Source: Rhodotorula mucilaginosa (Eukaryota > Basidiomycota > Microbotryomycetes > Sporidiobolales > Sporidiobolaceae). From it: DNA of 64,000 bases. Both the position numbers and the translations under genes were made by a program. Shown here piece after piece: positions 35,531 to 48,526 of the stretch (the first letter of the stretch is position 1; each line of letters begins with the position of its first letter). Location of the stretch: the NCBI GenBank assembly GCA_034406715.1, contig CP137865.1, forward strand, positions 124,001 to 188,000, read 5' to 3'. Under the pieces are notes generated by a model. The model was not told the DNA's origin. It saw only the letters and a program-made list of their open reading frames with translations, and made no database searches.

Positions 35531-38500
35531 ATGTCCAGCGTCGAGCAGATCGCTTCGACTCTGTCCGGGTCGTCATCCGGATCGTCCACTTCTTCGACCG
35601 CGTCTTCGCCCGCCGCCCGCCTCGCGTGGTGGATCGTGCGATGTGTCCCGTGGTACCTATGGCTCGCCTTGGCTATCTGGGTCTACACCCGACTGCGTCC
35701 AGGCACTGCAGCCAAAGCAGAAGCGAGGAGAAGGTGAGCCTCGACTCGACTCTATTCCGCGCTCTGCCCTACGCTGGGGCTGTATGCGCGCCAGGCAGAG
35801 CTGTGTCAAGCAGATCCAAGTCGCCCGTGGCGCGCAGCCTAAGCATCAGCCCCGATCGCCGCTTGATGTCATGTTGACTTTTCTGCTCCTTCTTCCCGTC
35901 TCAGCCGCAGGACCGTCCAGCCTTCCGGTGCAGCACCGAGGAGGCCGACTGCGAAACCGAAGCAGGCGTCTCGGACTGCATCGCCGTATGCAGGCAGCGG
36001 CGCCTCGACGCCGCAGCTGACTCGCCGCAACTCGTACGCCCGTCTGGCTGAACACGGGCGCGGTCAGACGCCAGAAATGGCGGAGAGGGGCAGTCGGATC
36101 TCTACGAGTGCGTCTTGAGCTCCTCCTGTGACGACTCGTATCCACCCGCTTACTACTCGGGGTAATTCGCGACAGCTCGTTCGACGCCGTCTCAATCTCC
36201 TGCGCCACAAACCGCCCCGTCTTCCTCCCCGAGGCCGTCCTACTCGACCGGATCACTGCCGCAATTGTCGTCGAACGGCCTACCGCTCCGGCGTGCACCT
36301 TCCTCCTCTCGACTCCGGCACGAATACTCGCCTTCAGAACCGCCACCTCCGGCAGCTTCTTCAGCCCGCAAGCGCAGCCACCGAGACGGCGACGAGGACA
36401 CGGACAATGGCGTCAAGCGCTCGAAGCTCAGCGAGGCGTACACTTTCGATGACTCGGACGAAGACGCCAAGCCGATGGAGCTGGACGACGAGGCGTTGTC
36501 CCGGCGGGGCACGAAACGGCGAGAGGACGACCTCGAGCAAGGGCAAAGCGACGATGACTCGTCGCACCCGAAGAGGTCCAAGACCAGCGTCGCGCGATCG
36601 ACGGACAAGCCTTCCAAAAAGCGCCGCGCGTCACCTTCGCCCTCCGCATCGGGATCGGACGAAGAAGCACCGCGTCAGGGCCAGAAGAAGGCTCGCACGA
36701 GCGCTCGCGGCGCAGGCTCGGTCCGCGACAAGCGTGGGATCGAGGACGTCTCGTTCGAGCACGACGACGAAGACGAGGCACAGTCTGACGCCGAATTCGC
36801 GCGCGAGAGTCGAAACGCGGATTCGGACGTCTCGGACAATGATGAGGGCGAAGAGGCTTCTGAGTCTACTGAGCAGACGCTCGCTTCCGATTCGCGGCCT
36901 TCTGGCACACGGACTCAGGTCAAGCGCTTCCGGGGTCGTGCAGAGCGGTCGGGAACGGACGACGAAGACCTGATGGGCGATGATCTCGACGCCGACACGG
37001 AGGCGATGCTCTCTCCTCCGCCGGCAAGGACGCCCGCCAAGAAACCACTCGCGTCCGCCACTCCAGCCAAGAAGCGCCTCTCCTCTCGAGCGACCGCGTC
37101 TGCTCGCAAGGCCGCTTCCAAGCTCGCCTCCTCGGCAACCAAGAAGGCGGCGCGCCGGCTCTCGACTTCGTCGTCGACGCCACGCAAGGTCGGCGAGGAA
37201 TGGACGAACTACGAGGGGGACCGCTACCGGATCGACGAAGACGGTCAACAGCGCCGACTCGTCGAGGTTCGTGAGTTGCGTCGCAAGTACAAGCTTCCGG
37301 CGGATTCCAAGCACCCGGATGCAAAGGCGACCCACGAGGTGAGCCGCGAAGTCTGCCCTCACACCTTACTCCATCGCGCTAATTTCAGTACATGACCCTG
37401 ACAGGTTATCGTCGAGCGCTGGGTTACCGGAGATGAGTACGCTGCGCTTTTCGAGCAACGCAAGCTTGCCTGGCAGATCAGTCGCGAGGAAGAAGAGCGC
37501 GAGAAGGCGCGCGCGGCCGCAGCCGAGCAAGGCGATGGCGATTCGAGCATGCGCGACGAGGAGCCTGCACCCACACACCCGGCATCGAGCAAGGAGCGCG
37601 GCATCTACTACACCGCCGGCGTCGGGACCCCTCTCCGGACTCATTCCGGACTCGCCTCGCGCGTGTCCTCGCCGAGTTCGCTGCAAAAGCTCTCCAACTC
37701 GCCTTCCACCTACTCCTCCCTCGCCAGTGGTCGACTGCGCCTGCCCTCGTCGGCGTCCAACTCTCGCCTCGCAGCTTTGGCGGCGGGCTCTCCCGCCCGC
37801 GCCTGGTCGACAAGTCAGGCGAAGCGGCTCATCAAGGACGAGGAGGCCGCTCGTGCCGAGCGGGAGCGGCGGCGCAAGGCGAGCATCATGCTGGGCGGCG
37901 AAGAGGAGGTCAAAGCGATCGAAGCCGCCGAACCGGAGGCGAAGAAGCAGAAGAGTGACGCAGAGGAGGGCAAGATCAAGCTGGCCGACTTTGGCTTCGC
38001 ATCTGTTCCGTCCACCTCTACCGAGAAGAAGGCGGATCCCCCAGCGGTAAGTTTGCTGTCGATAATGTCTGCCAGGTCAATTTTCTGACCTCGCCGCTCT
38101 TCGTCGTCCAGCTGTTTGCGGCGCCTACGGCCCCTGCCCCCGTATCCGCATCCGCATCCGCTCCAGCACCGGCGTCCGCTCCTGCGCCCGCCGCCAGCAC
38201 TTCCTCGCTTGCCGCTCCGAAGGCTACCGTGCCCAACTTTTTCGGCGGCTTGGGAGGTGCCACCAGCAAAGCATCTTCGACCGAAGCTGCACCGAAAGCG
38301 GCCGCTGCGCCGTCTCCGTTCTCTTTCGGAAGCAAGCCGGCCGAGTCTGCTGCCGAGCAAACGCCAGCCGAGTCCAGCACCGCGGCGGCAAAGGTCGAAG
38401 CCCCGAAAGCCCCGTTCAGCTTCGGTGCACCGGCCACAGCGCCCACACCGTCCAACAACTCGGTCGAGGCAACGACAGCGGGCTCCGCGGCGAAAAAGGA

Positions 38501-39343
38501 CGACGCCCCGAAGCCGTCGTTCAGTTTCGGTGCAACTCCCGCCGCGACAACCCCTGCAGAGCCGAAGCCGAGCGGCTTCAGCTTTGGCGCGGTCTCGGGA
38601 ACCAACACACCGGCTGTCGGTACGCCATCGGAACCGGCGAAAGGCGGCTTCAGCTTTGGAGCCCCTCCCGCAGCGTCCGCGCCGCAGGCCAAATCGGATG
38701 CGACCGCGAGCCCCTTCAGCTTCGGGGCGCCTTCCTCGTCCTCGTCGGTCGCGCCAGCACCCGCCCAGCTCGAAGCCCCCAAGCCGACTGCCGCTGCGTC
38801 ACCGTTCTCGTTTGGCGCGCCCGCCACCACCGACTCGAAGCCCTCGACGCCGAGTGCGCCTTCCTTCAGCTTTGGATCCGCAGCGCCCCAGTCAGCCACC
38901 GCGAGCGCGCCTTCGCCGTTCTCTTTTGGCGGACCGACATCAAACGCACCTCCCGCCACCCAGACGGCCCCTTCGGGCGGCTTCTCGTTCGGAGCGGCTC
39001 CTCAAAGCGGGAGTGCTCCTCCGCAAGGCGGTTTCTCGTTCGGTAGCCAACCTGCAAGCACGACGCCGACTCCCGGAACAGCTCCGACCACTCCCGGCTT
39101 CTCGTTCGGCGCGCCCTCTGCGACTCCAGCCTCGACCGGTGGATTCAGCTTCGGTGCCCCCGCGGCGCCAGCCGGAGGCGCAGCCCCTCTTTTCTGTACG
39201 TCGTCTCTTCTCTCCGTCGCTCCGACAGAACCCCTTTGTTGACAGTTTGACTACGCCGTGCAGCACCTGGCCTTCCAGGCGGGGACGAAAGCGCCACGGC
39301 GACTCCGAGGAGGAGGCCGATCCGCAGGATGCCCGGACGGTAA
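35531..39343 (+). CDS. FSFG-repeat nucleoporin with an N-terminal transmembrane segment
   Basis: Six exons fit consensus and phase: 35531-35733, 35905-36107, 36176-37338, 37405-38046, 38112-39195 and 39264-39343, giving 1124 aa. Residues 1-30 are Ser-rich. About 30-52 form one hydrophobic helix (WWIVRCVPWYLWLALAIWVY) followed by Arg. Then comes a basic/Ser region, a long charged region with KR-rich nuclear-signal-like clusters, and ERWVTGDEYAALFEQRKLAW with a coiled segment. FxFG spacers carry 13 FSFG repeats, and the protein ends in a basic tail RRRPIRRMPGR. FSFG repeats place it in the nuclear basket/transport class (Nup1/Nup153/POM121 type). If the 68-nt intron at 36108-36175 were not spliced, the frame would stop at 36118 as a 138-aa membrane protein. 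Confidence 0.8.
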
Positions 39344-39517
39344 ATGGGGACAGGCGACACCATCCGTGTAGTACGCTTTCCATATCATGCATGCACAACG
39401 TTAAGTTCATTTAAACAGCTATTTCCGCATGCTACAAGGGGGTAGTAGGTACAGACAGTATGGACAGGAGAAACGTGATCTTGCCTTATTCCTCGCCGAG
39501 GAGCCTTGCACTCGCAA

Positions 39518-40739
39518 CTACTCGGCGTGCTTCTTCTCCGGGTTGATCCGCTTCCACTCGGCTTCGATCTGCTTGACAAAGTCGCTGATCTCGTGGCCGC
39601 CGGGACAAGACTGCCACGAGCCGTCGTGGACGCTGTTTCGTTTCGGAAGGAGGAGCGAGCGTCAGAAAAGAAAGCACTCGACTCGGCAGTGTACGCTCTC
39701 ACAAGATGCAGGCCAACTCACCAAATGACCTCATCGTTGATCAGAACCGTGGCGCTCTTCTGGACTTCGTGCTTGCGCGTCCGCTTGACACTCTTGCGCA
39801 AGAGTTTTCGACCGCGTTTGCCATCGACGCAGTGCTGTTCTCTGGCGTCCCAACCTACGAGGGACGAGACATCCGATCAGCATGCAGAGTTACGCTTCAC
39901 AGAGATTGGAGAGACAAGTGAGCGGAACGCACTATGACCGACGACTTTGGCGCAAGCGCTCGCAGCGTTGTCTGTTCCGATGCGAGAAAGCTCGCCGTAG
40001 TTCAGGCACTGGACAAACTGCAGCGATGTCCCCGAGTTCTGTCAGCTCAGGCAGTCTCAAAGGCCAGTTGAATGCGTGCTTTACGTACATTCCACCAGTC
40101 CTCCCATGCTTGGTTCCCCTTGAGCGAAACGTTTACGTCCCCGTTCGCGTCCGGCTCGGTTTGGGATTTGCGGTCACCGCGGCTCGAGGAAGGAATCTCC
40201 CAGAGGTCGGCTGCACATAGCTGCTGGATGTTGCCGCGGCATTCGATATCGCCGTGCTTGCACGTCGCATCGTAAAGTGCCGACGAGTTTTTGCTGCGGC
40301 GATAACCATGAGCCCATGAACGGTTTCAGCGCGGTCTCTGTTTTTCGAGCGCACCCTCGGTGGTCGGGAGGGTGCAGAGACAAGAATTACTGCGAACGAA
40401 CCTCGCGATGTAGTCGAGACGGAGGTCGACCAATCCAGCCACCGTCTCGGGCGCGTTGTCGCCCAAACCACTACTCGTCTTTCGCTCGAGGACCCGATCG
40501 AACAGCGTCTCGACGAGGACTGCATCCGGACAGCGGGACATGACACCGAGGGTGAGTTTGACTCTCGCAAAGTCGTCCGCGGCCCCGGAATCGTGAGTCT
40601 GCTCGGATTCTGAGGGGGCGGCGGCGAAGGTGATCTGACCGGACGAATCAGAATCGACGTCGCGGGTCGGGACGACAGCCGTCAGAGCTGAGGGAAGGGC
40701 CGCGAGGACTATCGCAGCGGCAAGGGTGACGAGTCGCAT
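39518..40739 (-). CDS. GILT family thiol reductase-like secreted/vacuolar protein
   Basis: Gamma-interferon-inducible lysosomal thiol reductase family; members reduce disulfides in acidic compartments. The start at 40739 gives a signal peptide (MRLVTLAAAIVLAALPSALT). The thioredoxin-like start is VKLTLGVMSRCPDAVLVE. The GILT signature CKHGDIECRGNIQQLC fits C-x-H-G-x2-E-C-x2-N-x4-C. The C-terminal exon reads VHDGSWQSCPGGHEI and ends INPEKKHAE at 39518. Several short introns separate these parts. The usual active-site CxxC is CPDA here, so the second Cys is replaced. The ATG at 40793 would put extra residues ahead of the signal peptide and is less likely. Confidence 0.85.
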
Positions 40740-41161
40740 CTCGGTCGTGGAGTCGTGAGTGAGACCGAGTGGCGCGATGAGATGATAACGCAAGAGGCAG
40801 GTCTTTGCTCGGTAGCTTGGGCCAGGTGTTCTTTGGCGAGGTGGTGCAGGGTTCTCGCTGTGGATAAGAGTGTAGGCTCTGAACAGCTGAGCAGTATGTA
40901 CGCGCTGTACTCGAGAAGCGAGTTCAAGATGTCAGCGATCGGACTCGCGACTTCGGGCTTTCGGGAGCCCCACTCGCGAGGCTCTCTCGGCAGCCTCCCC
41001 TGAGCAAGGTCTCTCCTCCGTCGTCATAAGCGAGTTCCGCTAGCCTGACAGAGGCGGCTTCGTGTCTGGAAAGAGATCCCACATGGCTTGCACAGTACTA
41101 GAGAGAGAGTCATTCGCATGTGCAAGGCTCCGCGCGCGCCCGGTTCCGGGGGTCATCGTAT
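40740..41161. other. Spacer between GILT-like and ARPC3 genes
   Basis: 422 bp on the same-strand boundary (promoter of the GILT-like gene, 3' flank of ARPC3). A GA-repeat (GAGAGAGAGA) near 41100 is the only notable feature. Confidence 0.45.
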
Positions 41162-42364
41162 CTACAATTTCTTGCCCATGAAAGCTCGTCGCTGCAGGCA
41201 TTCGTGGCATGGATCGAAGAAGTCAGCGATTTCCTGTGCAGCGCTTTGCAAGCGAGGTTGAGAGAGAGAGAGAGCGCACCGAGAACGCCATCCACCACTT
41301 GCTCGCCTTCTTGCCGCCTTCGGTGCTCGGGTCGGTCGGACTGTAGACATACCGCTCTACGAGGCGGAGGACCGTCTCCTGCCTCGCCTGGGTGAGGTAA
41401 CTCCTGAGGGCGTCGGCCGCGAGTCGGTCGCCCGGGTTGGCGCCGACAAAGACTTGGTTCAGAGGGAAGCCGGGCTCGCCGGGGAGCGAGAATTGCGAGA
41501 GGGCGTGAGTCGTCAGGTACTTTTGGGCATCCTGAGGTCCCCAGGTCCGTGCTGTTTTCGTCGGTCGGGCGCAGAGAGAAAATGTCAGCTCCCCTGCGAA
41601 GGGCCGTTCCGACGCTTCCCGTTGATGCACTGCCTACGTCCGCATTCTCCGCCACCGTCTAGCGATTCGAACGGAGGGAAAGAAAAAGGGACTGACCGTG
41701 CGCGATCCGACTGAGGCAGTCACCGATAAAGAGGGTGAGGTAGATCAGGGCGCGGTCGGCGGGGTTCTTGATTTCAAAGTTGCGGAAGAGCGAGTTGGCA
41801 CGGAAGAGGGTCAAGGCTTCGTCGATGATGTCGGGCTGGGAGGGGTCGGCTATAGATGTCGCGGCGGCGGCGTGAGTCAGGTGGCAGGACCGTGAAGGGT
41901 GGGCAGGTATGAGTGAAGGCGAGGGGGAGGGGAGAGAGACGAAAGAGCGTCAGTGACAGGGCAAACGACGAACGGCCGCTGTGAAAGCCTCGCACTCGGC
42001 TGACGGCCTGCGCTCGAGCCTCGCCTCGACCAGAATGAAGCCTGCGAGTGCGCTCGCGGGTCCCTTGACCGAGGCCGATGCAGTCTCGGGGCAGGCAGGT
42101 GGGGTGGGGGAGGAGACGCAGCATCGGGTCCTCCCAACAGCTCGCTCGCCGTTGATCCCCTTCTTGAAGAGGCGGCCATGATGGGACTGACCTGGCTGGG
42201 GAGCGGGCCCGCGCACGCTGCTCTTGAAGGGGAGGAGCGGGAAGTTGCCGACGAGTCGGGCTCCGTCGAGTCCTTGTCCGGAAGCGTTGTAAGCCTGGTT
42301 TGTGGGGAAGCGGGTCAGTCTTGTTCCGCATGTACGGACGGATAGACGTCGGACTCGCTGGCAT
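41162..42364 (-). CDS. ARC18: Arp2/3 complex subunit 3 (ARPC3, p21)
   Basis: A subunit of the Arp2/3 complex that nucleates branched actin at endocytic patches. Family blocks: AYNASGQGLDGARLVGNFPLL, given here as YNASGQ and LVGNFPLLPF, then DPSQPDIIDEALTLFRAN, NFEIKNPADRALIYLTLFIG, SLPGEPGFPLNQVF, RSYLTQARQETVLRLVERY, SKWWMAFS and a last short exon RRAFMGKKL. Exon 1 is only ATGCCA (42364-42359). The following intron uses a GC donor (GCGAGT) and ends at 42295, giving M-P-A-Y as in the animal protein. Later junction phases agree. The exon 2-3 intron is unusually long (about 335 nt). Confidence 0.92.
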
Positions 42365-42503
42365 GGTTTGGCGTGAAGAGTTGCAATGTCGAACCCTCGT
42401 CTCGGCTGATGACGAGTTCCGAGGTTCGAGTCGATCAAGCACGCTTTGCTCCTCTTCGTGCTGAGCAGGCTAGACATTGGGGAGTAATGTGAAAGGATCT
42501 CGA

Positions 42504-44595
42504 ATGGCTCCGCTACTCCCGCCCTCTGCTCTTCCGCCACCTCCTTGGCGAGACGGCTCGCTCGACCAGCCGCTCCTCTCGCCCGCCCTCATCAGCCGAG
42601 CGACTCTTCACCACCAGAACAAAGTCCGCAGCGAGCACAGCTGCAACAAGTGGAAACGGCGCATCTGCCGTACTTGCTGCTTCTGGAGATGCAAACCCCA
42701 CTCGCGAGACTACGATTCAAGTCCGCCGCCCGCTCCGGAACCTCGTCGGCGAGACGCATCGCAGCCTCGGAACGAAGCGGTTCTTGATCGGCTAACAAGC
42801 ACTCTACGAAAGCGACGCAATGGGCCTCGGAAGGCGGGTCGAACCACCGGATCGGGACCGCAGCAGCCGCCCGCAACGTCCCCGACCAGGACAGTGCGCT
42901 TCATCCTTCCCCCAAGTTTGCTGCGACCTTCGGAGCTGATCAAGCTCCGGATCTATGCAAACAGCTCTTGCTACCGCACAGCCGGCTACGGTCCATCGGG
43001 GGCGATGCGGCAAGTTGGATGGCTGCACTTCCGGATCATGTCCACCTCGATACGCTCTACCTCCCCGGAACCCACGTATGTATCCATCCCCTAGGTCCTC
43101 ACCTCTGTAAACCCTACACAATTGCTGACTCTACACTGTGGGTGGTTGGAACATGGCGCGCGCGCGCAGCAATCCCTCGCGTTGAACTACCCGCTCGCGT
43201 CCTCTCTGTGCCAGACGACGACCCTGACGGCTCAACTCCGAGGCGGGATCCGCTGCCTCGACTTGCGCTTTTCTTTGATCAGAGACGACAAGAAGGGTGG
43301 CAAGCCTCGGCTGTGGGCCTATCACGGACCGGTCCCGCAAGGGAGGGAGATGGGGGAAGTGTTTCAAGAGTTGTACGAGTGGTTGGGATCGGAAGAGGGA
43401 AAGCGAGAGACGGTCATTGTCAGCGTAAAACAGGTGCGCTTACTCCCTTCCCATCGGCGTTTGACAGTCACTGCAAGCTGACGCTTCCATCCGGTAGGAA
43501 AACACCGGCGGCCACGAGTTCGCCGCTCTCGTTTGGGAGCTGATCGACTCGACTCGCCCTTACTTGTGGTACGACCAGAACGTGTGGCCGGCGCTGGGCC
43601 AAGTCCGCGGTCGCTGCGTCATGTTTTGCCGGTTCGGGTTCGAGAGCGGTCGTGAGTCGGCGCTTTTTGTTCTCTCCCTTTTCTTGCCTCTTGCGGTCTC
43701 TACGGTGTACCACCACCGCGCGGAGAAGCTTTGTAGGTCGAGAGGAAACTGCCGATTTCAAGCTGATCCTATTCTTGAACAGGTGGGCTTCATCCGCCTA
43801 TCTGGCCAAACGACAAGCCGTACCCGTGGCGGACCGAAATCGGCGGCCGAGCAACCGTCGTGCAAGACTGGGTGAGTCTTCACGCGCGAGTCGTCATCAT
43901 CCATGCCCAAGTAGTCAAAGAGCTCCCGCTGTTGCTGCTGCGCTAGTTGATCCCGTCGCGAATGACACACTGCTGACCTCGTTTGCACCGCGCAGTATGG
44001 CGTCCGGTCGCCGCTCTCGATCCCAGACAAGGCGAACCTTGCCTTGTCCCTCTTTGACAGCTCTTCCGCCGCCTTCTCCCACTCCCCGACTCCAGAGGAG
44101 GACTCAACTAGCGCTACCGCCTCCGCCGGAATGCCCAGAAAAGCGGACAACGACCCGCCGTCTGTACCGTTCCGGATCAACTTTCTCTCGTGCGGTACGT
44201 TCCCGACGCTGTACCCTTCGCATGCCGCGAAAGGGTTCGGAGCGCCCCGATTCGGGATCGGGTACCGAGGCGTGAATCGGTTAGTCCTCCTCGGGCTGGA
44301 GAGGCTCGACGCGATGACGGAACGGACAACACCTCGGGGAAGTGCTCAACACCTCGTCATCGGGGCGGAGGATCTGCAGGATGCACTTCCCCCTCCTCCG
44401 GAAGCGGAGGAGGAGAAGCCGCCAACGACGGGCGGTGGTGACGTTGCCGGCGGGGCGCTTGATCGGTCCCAGCTCGCGGGCGGGCGACAGCGACGAGAGG
44501 GCCAAGGGGGCATGATGGTCTTTATGGATTTTTGGGAATCGCCGCATCCGCGCAAGGACTCGCTGGTCGACCGGATCATCGAGATGAACTTTTGA
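42504..44595 (+). CDS. PLC-like phosphodiesterase (PI-PLC X-domain type)
   Basis: TIM-barrel phosphodiesterase superfamily; fungal members of this type are related to bacterial PI-PLC, and the substrate is unknown. Clear blocks: GGDAASWMAALPDHVHLD and TLYLPGTH joined (intron 43076-43167) to QSLALNYPLASSLCQ, then QLRGGIRCLDLRFSLI, LWAYHGPVPQG and ETVIVSVKQENTGGHEF. These are followed by RGLHPPIWPNDKPYPW, GGRATVVQDWY and INFLSCGTFPTLYPS, ending DRIIEMNF. PGTH and the YHG element hold the expected catalytic His residues. The part before about 42980 is uncertain: ATG 42504 opens a Pro/Arg-rich frame, but linking it to the domain needs an intron I could not place. Confidence 0.8.
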
Positions 44596-45071
44596 CTGGA
44601 TCGCGCGCACACCCTTGGCGGACTATGAGTCTGGAGCAACACTTTTCTTAGAGAATCAAGTGTAGAGGCATATTTTTTTTAGGGGGAACGACTTCCCTGC
44701 AAAGACATCAAGCAACCTCTTGCAGGAAGTCGAGAGGTGGCGTCGTCGGGCTCGACTCGTCGTGTGGACTGGATCTGTCTGATCGGCCGGCACCGCGTTT
44801 CTCGGACTCGGACTTGCTGCAGATCCTCTTTGCCTGGACCGAAGCCTACAGAACAAACTCTCGTTCCAGGAGGAGCAGCTGGCGGCCATGTTTCCGGCAC
44901 CTGTTTGCAGTTTAGGAAGGTCGTGCCCTCGTTTACCCCGCATTCTTGGGTGAGTGAACGAGGGGAGGTGCCGCAGCTGGCTATTGTGAAACGGGTGGGG
45001 CGTCACCACGTCTGGCTCGTCCTCCTCTCTCCAACCTACTGTAGCCCGTTCCATCGCAAAGCAACGACAGG
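44596..45071. other. Spacer between the PLC-like gene and UGP1
   Basis: 476 bp with a T-run near 44672-44680 and no gene seen. It contains the UGP1 promoter. Confidence 0.45.
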
Positions 45072-48152
<3,081 letters not shown>

Positions 48153-48526
48153 ATGTTTATACAACTTGTGTTTCCCGTTTGATCCTGGTATACAATCGAC
48201 TCTCCGTTCTCGTAGTTTAGTTCCCGCCTTTTTTTCTCTTTCCTACTCTTTCACGTCGTGCGCAACACCCCTGCGCCTCAAAACAGAAGCAATGTAAAGC
48301 ATTCTCTGAGAATCGAAAGAAAGGTAGAAAATCGTACTGGTATGACAGGATGAACGAAGAGATGAGACTAAGAGACCGGATCGTGGCGTACGAACACGCG
48401 GTAGAAGGCAGAATGGATCAAAAGGATACACTAGATATACACGCGGACCATCCGCAGAGGTGGACGAGTGGGGCCCGGCATCAACTCGCATATGTCGGCA
48501 ACGAAAATCACAAGACGCCATCTCCT
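48153..48526. other. Convergent 3' regions of UGP1 and the BSD gene
   Basis: 374 bp between two stop codons. The sequence is more AT-rich, with T-runs near 48230, as expected for 3' UTRs. No gene. Confidence 0.5.

Noticed and set aside
36265-37395. FSFG nucleoporin starting at TTG 36265 as a separate gene
   Set aside because: No ATG lies in frame between the upstream stop at 36163 and 36265. The coding-like frame extends upstream to an acceptor at 36175 that joins the membrane-segment exons in phase.
42592-42876. 95-codon minus-strand frame near the PLC-like gene start
   Set aside because: It overlaps the plus-strand coding-like region, shows no motif and has no splice context; treated as a shadow.
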